Both the position numbers and the translations under genes were made by a program. Shown piece by piece: positions 57,721-64,000 of a stretch of DNA of 64,000 nucleotides. Source of the stretch: an uncultured Pelagibacteraceae bacterium (GTDB taxonomy: Bacteria; Pseudomonadota; Alphaproteobacteria; Pelagibacterales; Pelagibacteraceae). The notes under the pieces are model-generated. The model ran no database searches. It had not been told where the DNA came from and saw only the letters and a program-made list of their open reading frames with translations. The stretch spans positions 1-64,000 of the forward strand of contig CACGOM010000001.1 of the NCBI GenBank assembly GCA_902574705.1, in the 5' to 3' direction. How positions within the stretch are numbered: the first letter of the stretch is position 1; each line of letters starts with the position of its first letter.

Positions 57721-58890
57721 ATGAAATTTGGTTATTTTTGTAATACCACTAATTGGACACATAAACCCTATTATCAATTACTAGATGAAACAAAAGAGAT
57801 CACAGAGTATTGTGATAAAAATAATTGGAACTCTATTTGGTTCACAGAACATCACTTTAATCATGAAGGAATGGAGTCATGTACAAATCCTTTAATGCTA
57901 GGTGCTGACGCTGCTGCAAGAACAAAAAATATTAGAATTGGTCAAGCTGCTAACGTAATAACATTTCATAATCCAATAAGATTAGCTGAAGATATAGCAA
58001 CACTTGATCAGCTTTCTAAGGGAAGAGTTGAGGTTGGAGTAGCAAGAGGAATTTATGGAAGAGAAGCAATAAATTTAAACAAAGAAGCCGATTTAAAAGA
58101 CCAGGCAAAAAATTTTAGACTCTTTGCTGAAACATTGGAAGTCCTGAAAAAGGCTTGGACAGAAAAGTTTTTTGATCATCAAGGAGAATTTTATACATAT
58201 CCTTCTCCAGATTATGTTTGGCAACATGATATGAGTCCTCCAAGTGAAGAATTTATGAATATGGAGAATAATACAATGAAAAAAATAAGTGTTGTTCCAA
58301 AACCATATCAAAATCCACACCCACCAATACATCAAGTTGTTGATGGAATAAGATCTATTGAGTGGGCTGCAGAAAATAATATTAATGTCATTATGTGGAT
58401 ACCAACTGTTAAAGCATTAAAAATAAAATTTGAAGCATACAAAAATAAAAGATCTGAGGTTACTAAAAAAAATATTCCGTTAGGTGAAGGCGTTTCGCTA
58501 GTAAGAGATATGTTTGTGGCTGACACAATGGAAGAGGCAAAAGAAAAAGCTGGAGAACATATGGTAAATTATATGAGATGGGTTTGTCATTGGAGAGGTC
58601 TAGGAAATCATATGGATCCAGGAGAGGAACTTCCAGAAACAAAAGGCAAACTTGATTTATTAAATTATGACTTCCTGCATAAAAGAAATATGCTTTTTGG
58701 AACACCTGAATATGTAATTGATAAAATTCATGAACTTAAGTCTGAATTAAATCTTCAAAATTTGCAAGTTTGGTCAAACTTTCCCGGTGTTAAACATAAA
58801 GACTGTATGAAAAGTATAAAACTTTTTACAGAAAAAGTAATACCTCATTTTAAGGATGATTTAGATACAGAAGTAAAAAAAGTTTCGTGA
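57721..58890 (+). CDS. LLM-class flavin-dependent monooxygenase
   Basis: WFTEHHFNHEG, LSKGRVEVGVARGIYGREA luciferase-like motifs. Confidence 0.9.
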   Translation: MKFGYFCNTTNWTHKPYYQLLDETKEITEYCDKNNWNSIWFTEHHFNHEGMESCTNPLMLGADAAARTKNIRIGQAANVITFHNPIRLAEDIATLDQLSKGRVEVGVARGIYGREAINLNKEADLKDQAKNFRLFAETLEVLKKAWTEKFFDHQGEFYTYPSPDYVWQHDMSPPSEEFMNMENNTMKKISVVPKPYQNPHPPIHQVVDGIRSIEWAAENNINVIMWIPTVKALKIKFEAYKNKRSEVTKKNIPLGEGVSLVRDMFVADTMEEAKEKAGEHMVNYMRWVCHWRGLGNHMDPGEELPETKGKLDLLNYDFLHKRNMLFGTPEYVIDKIHELKSELNLQNLQVWSNFPGVKHKDCMKSIKLFTEKVIPHFKDDLDTEVKKVS

Positions 58891-60581
58891 TCAAATCTCA
58901 AAAATTAACAGGCGGCCAAGCAGCTGTTAAATCATTAAAAAAAGAACATGTTAAACATGTATTTGGATTGATTGGATCGGCAACAATGGAAATGTTTGAC
59001 GCTCTTTACCATGAAAAAAAAATAAAATTTATTGGGGTTAGAGATGAAAGAACTGGAACACATATGGCTGATGGATATGCGCGCGCTTCGAACGAACCAG
59101 GAATTATTATTGCTGGTCAAAACGGACCTGGAGCAACAAATTTAGTAACAGGACTTGCTCAAGCTAAGGCTGCTTTTTCCCCAGTTGTATCTATAGCTGG
59201 TTTATATTCTACTAAAGATAAAATGGAAGATGCTTTTCAAGGACTTGATCAACAATCTTTGTTTGCTCCAGTTACAAAAAAAACCTTCACAGTAAAAAAA
59301 ACTAGCAAGATTTCATCTGCTTTAAGTGAGGCATTTAGATATGCAATGTCTCCAAGAAGAGGTCCTGTAACTGTTAACTTGCCAAGAAATATTTTAGCGA
59401 ATAAATCTCAATTTAAGATTGATCAAAATAAAAAATCATACAAAAGCAATTATAATATAAAAGCAAAACCTAAATTTATAAATAACGTTATAAATTTGCT
59501 TAAAAAAAATAAAAAAATTACTTTAGTTGTTGGTGGAGGAATAAAATATAATTCAAGTTATAAAGTAATAACTCAACTTGCAGAATATTTATATATCCCA
59601 ATAGTAACTGCTGCAGGCCACGGTGATGCCATACCTTTTGATCATAAACTAAATGCTGGTCAAATGGGCCCAAGGGGAAATCCTATTGCATCTAAGATTG
59701 TTAAAGAAGCAGACTTAATATTAGCAATTGGTACAAGATTAGGATTTAATTCAACTTTTTATTCATTCGATAATATAAATAAAAATGCAAAAATTGTTCA
59801 GATTGAACTAGAAAAAAAAATGTTAGGCAGATATTTTCCGATTACATATGGGGCTTGTGCTGATGCAGCAACAGCAACAGATCAAATACTTAGAGTAATC
59901 AAAGCTAAAAAAATTAAGCTAGACACAAAAAAATGGACTGATTTATTTATAAAAAATAGAAGAAATTTTTTAATTCAAAGAGATCAAATTAAATCAAAAA
60001 ATTTTCCTATTCAGCCAAAAGGTTTATTCAAAGAATTAAGAAAAGTAATTCCAAAAAATTCTGCAATAACTTTAGATGCTGGAACTTTATGTCTTCAAGC
60101 TACAGATGCTTTAAAATATGATAATCCCCCTTCTCTATTTACTCCTCTAGATTTTGGTCTTGTAGGATTTTCTTTTGCATGTGGTTTAGGTGTTAAATTA
60201 GCTAAACCAAAAAAAACCGTTATTAGTTTAATGGGCGATGGTGGTTTTGGTATGACAATATCTGAATTAAGCACTGCTGTTGAACATAAAATTAATACAA
60301 TAACTGTAGTTATGAATAATAAAAGTTGGGGGGCTGAAAAGGCTTATCAAAAAGATTTTTTTGGTAGAAGATATCTTGGGGCGGATATAATTAGTCCACC
60401 ATTTGATAAAGTTGCAGAATTATATGGAGCAAAAGGATTTAAAGTAAAAAAATTGTCACAAATCAAATCAGTATTCAAAAAAGCTTTAAAAATTAAAAAA
60501 CCTGTAGTTATTGATATTGATGTAGATCCTAAAGCGCTATACAGTTTTAGAAGGGATAGTTTTAAACATAGATCAAAATAA
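58887..60581 (+). CDS. thiamine pyrophosphate-dependent enzyme (acetolactate synthase-like)
   Basis: RDERTGTHMADGYARAS, GDGGFGMTISELSTAVEHKINTITVVMNNKSWG (GDG..NN TPP motif). Confidence 0.9.
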   Translation: MIKSQKLTGGQAAVKSLKKEHVKHVFGLIGSATMEMFDALYHEKKIKFIGVRDERTGTHMADGYARASNEPGIIIAGQNGPGATNLVTGLAQAKAAFSPVVSIAGLYSTKDKMEDAFQGLDQQSLFAPVTKKTFTVKKTSKISSALSEAFRYAMSPRRGPVTVNLPRNILANKSQFKIDQNKKSYKSNYNIKAKPKFINNVINLLKKNKKITLVVGGGIKYNSSYKVITQLAEYLYIPIVTAAGHGDAIPFDHKLNAGQMGPRGNPIASKIVKEADLILAIGTRLGFNSTFYSFDNINKNAKIVQIELEKKMLGRYFPITYGACADAATATDQILRVIKAKKIKLDTKKWTDLFIKNRRNFLIQRDQIKSKNFPIQPKGLFKELRKVIPKNSAITLDAGTLCLQATDALKYDNPPSLFTPLDFGLVGFSFACGLGVKLAKPKKTVISLMGDGGFGMTISELSTAVEHKINTITVVMNNKSWGAEKAYQKDFFGRRYLGADIISPPFDKVAELYGAKGFKVKKLSQIKSVFKKALKIKKPVVIDIDVDPKALYSFRRDSFKHRSK

Positions 60582-61165
60582 TGAAATTAGAATTAAGAAA
60601 ATTTGTAAAATTTGTAGATAAAACATTTATTGAAGGTGGAAAAGAAGCAAAAAATCCTGTTTTATTAGTTTCTGTTGCTGCTGTAATTAAAAACCCTTGG
60701 GCAGGAAAAGGTTTTGTTGAAAACCTAAAACCAGAAATATTAGAGTTAGCACCAAAACTTGGAGATATACTAGTTCCAGAATTAATTAAAGAAATCGGAT
60801 CTGGAGATAAAATTTTAGCATACGGTAAATCTGCAATGGTTGGATTAAATGGAGAAATAGAACATGCTTCAGCATTTATTCATACACTAAGATTTGGAAA
60901 TAAATTTAGAGATGCTGTTGGTGGAACAGCTTACTTGAGTTTTACAAACACTAGAGGGCCAGCAGGTTCTAAAATCTCAATACCTATGATGCATAAAACT
61001 GATGCAGGTCTTAGACCATTTTACTTAACACATGAGTTTACAATTCATGACGCCCCAAATGAAGATGAGATTGTTGTTGCTATTGGGGGAGCACCAACAG
61101 GAAGAGCTCATGCAAGAACCGGGGACAGATATCAAGATATGAAGGAAATGGGAATTGATAAGTAG
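60581..61165 (+). CDS. amino acid synthesis family protein (DUF1185)
   Basis: KNPWAGKGFVENL, GKSAMVGLNGEIEHASAFIHTLRFGNKFRDAVGG pattern recognised as DUF1185. Confidence 0.75.
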   Translation: MKLELRKFVKFVDKTFIEGGKEAKNPVLLVSVAAVIKNPWAGKGFVENLKPEILELAPKLGDILVPELIKEIGSGDKILAYGKSAMVGLNGEIEHASAFIHTLRFGNKFRDAVGGTAYLSFTNTRGPAGSKISIPMMHKTDAGLRPFYLTHEFTIHDAPNEDEIVVAIGGAPTGRAHARTGDRYQDMKEMGIDK

Positions 61166-61922
61166 CTTTGATTCAAAAAAAACTTTTTACCAACTAAACA
61201 CCAAAAAAGATATACCAATAATATTTATTCATGGTGTTGGATTAAACCACTCAATGTGGGAACCACAAGTCAATGCATTTGATAATACTGTATTAACTTA
61301 TGATATTTTAGGACATGGAAATACACCTTTGATAAAAGAAAATATTACTTTTGATGATTTTAGCATTCAGCTCATTCACCTTGTGGACGAATTAGATATC
61401 AAAAAATTTCATTTAGTAGGTTTTTCTATCGGTTCATTAATAGCTAGAAATTTTGCTTGTAATTATAACAACAGATTGGAGTCTTTAACACTCTTATGTT
61501 CAGTATTTGAAAGATCAAAAGTTCAACAACAAACTGTTAATGATAGATTTGAGTTATCTAAAAAAAGCAGAACCCTTTCAAAACAAGCATTAAATAGATG
61601 GTTTTCTGATAAGTATTTAAACAATAATCCAAACATTTATCAAAAAATTTCGAATATTTTAGACAAAAATGATATTAAAAATTTCCTTAAAGTATATGAA
61701 TTGTTTGTACAACATAAAGATATAGAAGAATTTCATAAAATAAATTCTAAAACTTTGGTAATTACTGGAGAAGGTGATATTGGATCAACGCCTGAAATGT
61801 CTAAAAAATTAAGTAATGTAATTAAAAACTCTATACTTAAAATAGTTCCAGGAAAACATCTTTGTAGTATTGAATGTCCAGATGATGTAAATAATGAAAT
61901 AAGAAAATTAATTAATGGCTGA
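61155..61922 (+). CDS. alpha/beta hydrolase
   Basis: FIHGVGLNHSMWEPQ, LVGFSIGSLIARNFA nucleophile elbow, GKHLCSIECPDDV. Confidence 0.85.
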   Translation: MISSFDSKKTFYQLNTKKDIPIIFIHGVGLNHSMWEPQVNAFDNTVLTYDILGHGNTPLIKENITFDDFSIQLIHLVDELDIKKFHLVGFSIGSLIARNFACNYNNRLESLTLLCSVFERSKVQQQTVNDRFELSKKSRTLSKQALNRWFSDKYLNNNPNIYQKISNILDKNDIKNFLKVYELFVQHKDIEEFHKINSKTLVITGEGDIGSTPEMSKKLSNVIKNSILKIVPGKHLCSIECPDDVNNEIRKLING

Positions 61923-63396
61923 TTTAAAACAATATAAAATGTTCATTAACGGAGAATGGATTGACTCTGAGTCTAAAAAAAAATTTGAAACTTTAAATCC
62001 AGAAAATAATAAACCATGGGCTGTAGTTCCAGAAGCAAGCGCTAAAGATGTTGATAAAGCAGTTAAATCAGCACAAAAAGCTTTTGAAGGAGAATGGTCT
62101 AAAATATTACCTAGAGAAAGAGCTAAATATTTAAGAGCTATCGGTAGCAAACTTAGAGAGAATGCTGAGCTTTTAGGTAAAGTTGAAACAGTTGATACAG
62201 GTAAACTTTACAGAGAAACATATAAACAAGCTCATTATATTGCTGAGTACTATGACTACTACGCAGGACTTGCAGATAAAATTGAAGGCACAGTTCTTCC
62301 AATTGATAAACCAAATATTCAAGCTATTACAACTAGAATACCAATTGGAGTAATTGCTGCAATCGTTCCATGGAATTCTCAAATGTTTTTAACTGCAACT
62401 AAACTTGCTCCAGCTCTTGCAATGGGAAATACTATTGTAATCAAAGCATCAGAACTTGCGCCAGCAACTATGTTTGAGTTTGCAAAATTAATTGAAGAAA
62501 CAGGAATTCCGAAAGGAGTAGTAAATGTTATTACGGGTTTTGGTGATCCATGCGGTAAGGCTTTAACAACTCACAATTTAGTTGAAAAGGTTGCATTCAC
62601 AGGTGGTCCTGAAACAGCAAGGCATATAATAAGAAATTCTGCAGAAAATTTATCAGAGGTTAGTTTGGAACTTGGTGGAAAAAGTCCAGTTGCAGTATTC
62701 AACGATGCTCACCAGGAAAATGCAGTTAACGGAATTACTGCTGGAATTTTTGGTGCGTCTGGACAAAGTTGTATTGCTGGTTCAAGGTTGTATTTACAAA
62801 AAGAAATTTATAATGAATTTTTAGATAAACTTACAGCTAGAGCAGAAAAAATAAAAATAGGAGCTCCAATGGATACAGATACAGAAATGGGACCATTAAG
62901 TAATTTTAAACAATTAGAAATTATTGAAAAAAATATAAAATTAACTGTAGAGCAAGGTGGAAAAATTAAATGTGGTGGCAAAAGACATTCATATTCAAAT
63001 GAAGGATATTATTTTCCACCAACAATTATTGAATGTGATAATCATAATTTGCCGGCAGCTGAAAATGAATTATTTGGTCCAGTTTTATCAGTTATGAAAT
63101 TTGATACAGAAAAAGAAGTTATTGAAAAAATGAATGATAATCAGTTTGGATTATCTTCTGGAGTTTATACTAGTGATCTAGCCAGAGGATTAAGAGTTTC
63201 AAACGCAATTAGAGCAGGAATTACATTTGTTAATACTTATAGATTAATTTCACCATCAGCTCCATTTGGAGGGATTAAAGATAGTGGATATGGAAAAGAA
63301 GCAGGAATCGACTCAATTAAAGACTATACTAGAGTTAAAACTATTTGGTACTATACATCTGACGAACCAACACTTGATCCTTTTTCAATTAGATAG
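61915..63396 (+). CDS. aldehyde dehydrogenase family protein
   Basis: VSLELGGKSPVAVFND, GASGQSCIAGSRLY. Confidence 0.92.
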   Translation: MADLKQYKMFINGEWIDSESKKKFETLNPENNKPWAVVPEASAKDVDKAVKSAQKAFEGEWSKILPRERAKYLRAIGSKLRENAELLGKVETVDTGKLYRETYKQAHYIAEYYDYYAGLADKIEGTVLPIDKPNIQAITTRIPIGVIAAIVPWNSQMFLTATKLAPALAMGNTIVIKASELAPATMFEFAKLIEETGIPKGVVNVITGFGDPCGKALTTHNLVEKVAFTGGPETARHIIRNSAENLSEVSLELGGKSPVAVFNDAHQENAVNGITAGIFGASGQSCIAGSRLYLQKEIYNEFLDKLTARAEKIKIGAPMDTDTEMGPLSNFKQLEIIEKNIKLTVEQGGKIKCGGKRHSYSNEGYYFPPTIIECDNHNLPAAENELFGPVLSVMKFDTEKEVIEKMNDNQFGLSSGVYTSDLARGLRVSNAIRAGITFVNTYRLISPSAPFGGIKDSGYGKEAGIDSIKDYTRVKTIWYYTSDEPTLDPFSIR

Positions 63397-64000
63397 TGCC
63401 ATTTAAACATATTTTAGTTCTGCTTTTTATAATGGCTACACATGGAAGTGCCTTTCCAATAGCAAAACTTGCTCTTAACAATAATGTTCCACCAATTCTT
63501 ATGGCTTCTCTAAGGATGGGCATAGTAATGCTGCTATTAATTCCTTTTTGGAAATTTAAAATTCCAGACAAAAAATATCTTAAGTCACTTATTTTATTTT
63601 CAATTTCTATGGGTGTAATGGTCTATGTTTTTATGAATCTATCTTTAAAACATTCTTCATTTATTTCCCCAATAATAATTGGTGCTCAATTAGCTGTCCC
63701 CTTTGCTGTTTTATTAAGCGCAAAAATGATTGGAGAAAGTATTAGTGCAAAGAAATGGATGTATGTAATTTTGGCTTTTGTAGGAATTATAATTGTATTC
63801 TTTGATCCTGAATTAAAAAATAACTTACTTGGATTATTTTTTGCATCATTGATGGCTTTATTTTTTGCTATAGCTCAAGTCTATTCAAGACAATTGAAGG
63901 AATTAAGTCTTATAATATTAAATGCTTATACTGGCTTTTTTGGCTTCTTTGTTCTTATTGTTGTATCTTTTTTTGTAGAAGGTGAAGTGATTATTAATAT
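63396..64000 (+). CDS. EamA/DMT family transporter (truncated by window end)
   Basis: GTG start overlaps the ALDH stop; VPFKHILVLLFIMATHGSAFPIAKLALNN..., multiple TM helices, open to window end. Confidence 0.8.
   Translation, partial: MPFKHILVLLFIMATHGSAFPIAKLALNNNVPPILMASLRMGIVMLLLIPFWKFKIPDKKYLKSLILFSISMGVMVYVFMNLSLKHSSFISPIIIGAQLAVPFAVLLSAKMIGESISAKKWMYVILAFVGIIIVFFDPELKNNLLGLFFASLMALFFAIAQVYSRQLKELSLIILNAYTGFFGFFVLIVVSFFVEGEVIIN

Noticed and set aside
1-64000. tRNA, rRNA, prophage, transposon or defence-island content
   Set aside because: No recognisable tRNA/rRNA sequences, integrases, transposases, terminal inverted repeats or restriction/defence families were seen by reading; a tRNAscan/Infernal run would be decisive.

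Overview
AT-rich, densely packed bacterial chromosome segment whose gene content and style fit a SAR11/Pelagibacter-type alphaproteobacterium (taxonomy is inferred; no search was run). I see no rRNA, tRNA, CRISPR array or mobile element. Main blocks: (i) purE(partial)-purK and miscellaneous small genes; (ii) a methylated-amine / C1 island at about 5-36 kb: heterotetrameric sarcosine-oxidase-type soxGADB (or mgd), fhs, a class-I amidotransferase, an FMO-type trimethylamine monooxygenase (tmm), gpsA-glpK, a TMAO-type ABC transporter (tmoWV...tmoX), TMAO demethylase (tdm), a FAD amine oxidase, two glutamine-synthetase-like ligases, the mgsABC/glxBCD N-methylglutamate synthase trio, amt and small membrane proteins; (iii) bamB, acnA, argE-like, an NCS1 permease, ALDH, an agmatinase-family ureohydrolase and a fused fad enzyme; (iv) a potABCD-type ABC system, an EutD/EutA-like pair, and divergent to it a putative catabolic operon (LLM flavin monooxygenase, TPP enzyme, DUF1185, alpha/beta hydrolase, ALDH, EamA exporter). 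That operon is preceded by an apparently structured 5' leader that I cannot match to a riboswitch class I know. The best candidates for undescribed biology are this last operon with its leader, and the FAD-oxidase/GS-like/glxBCD/amt unit with its hairpin leaders and small accessory proteins.
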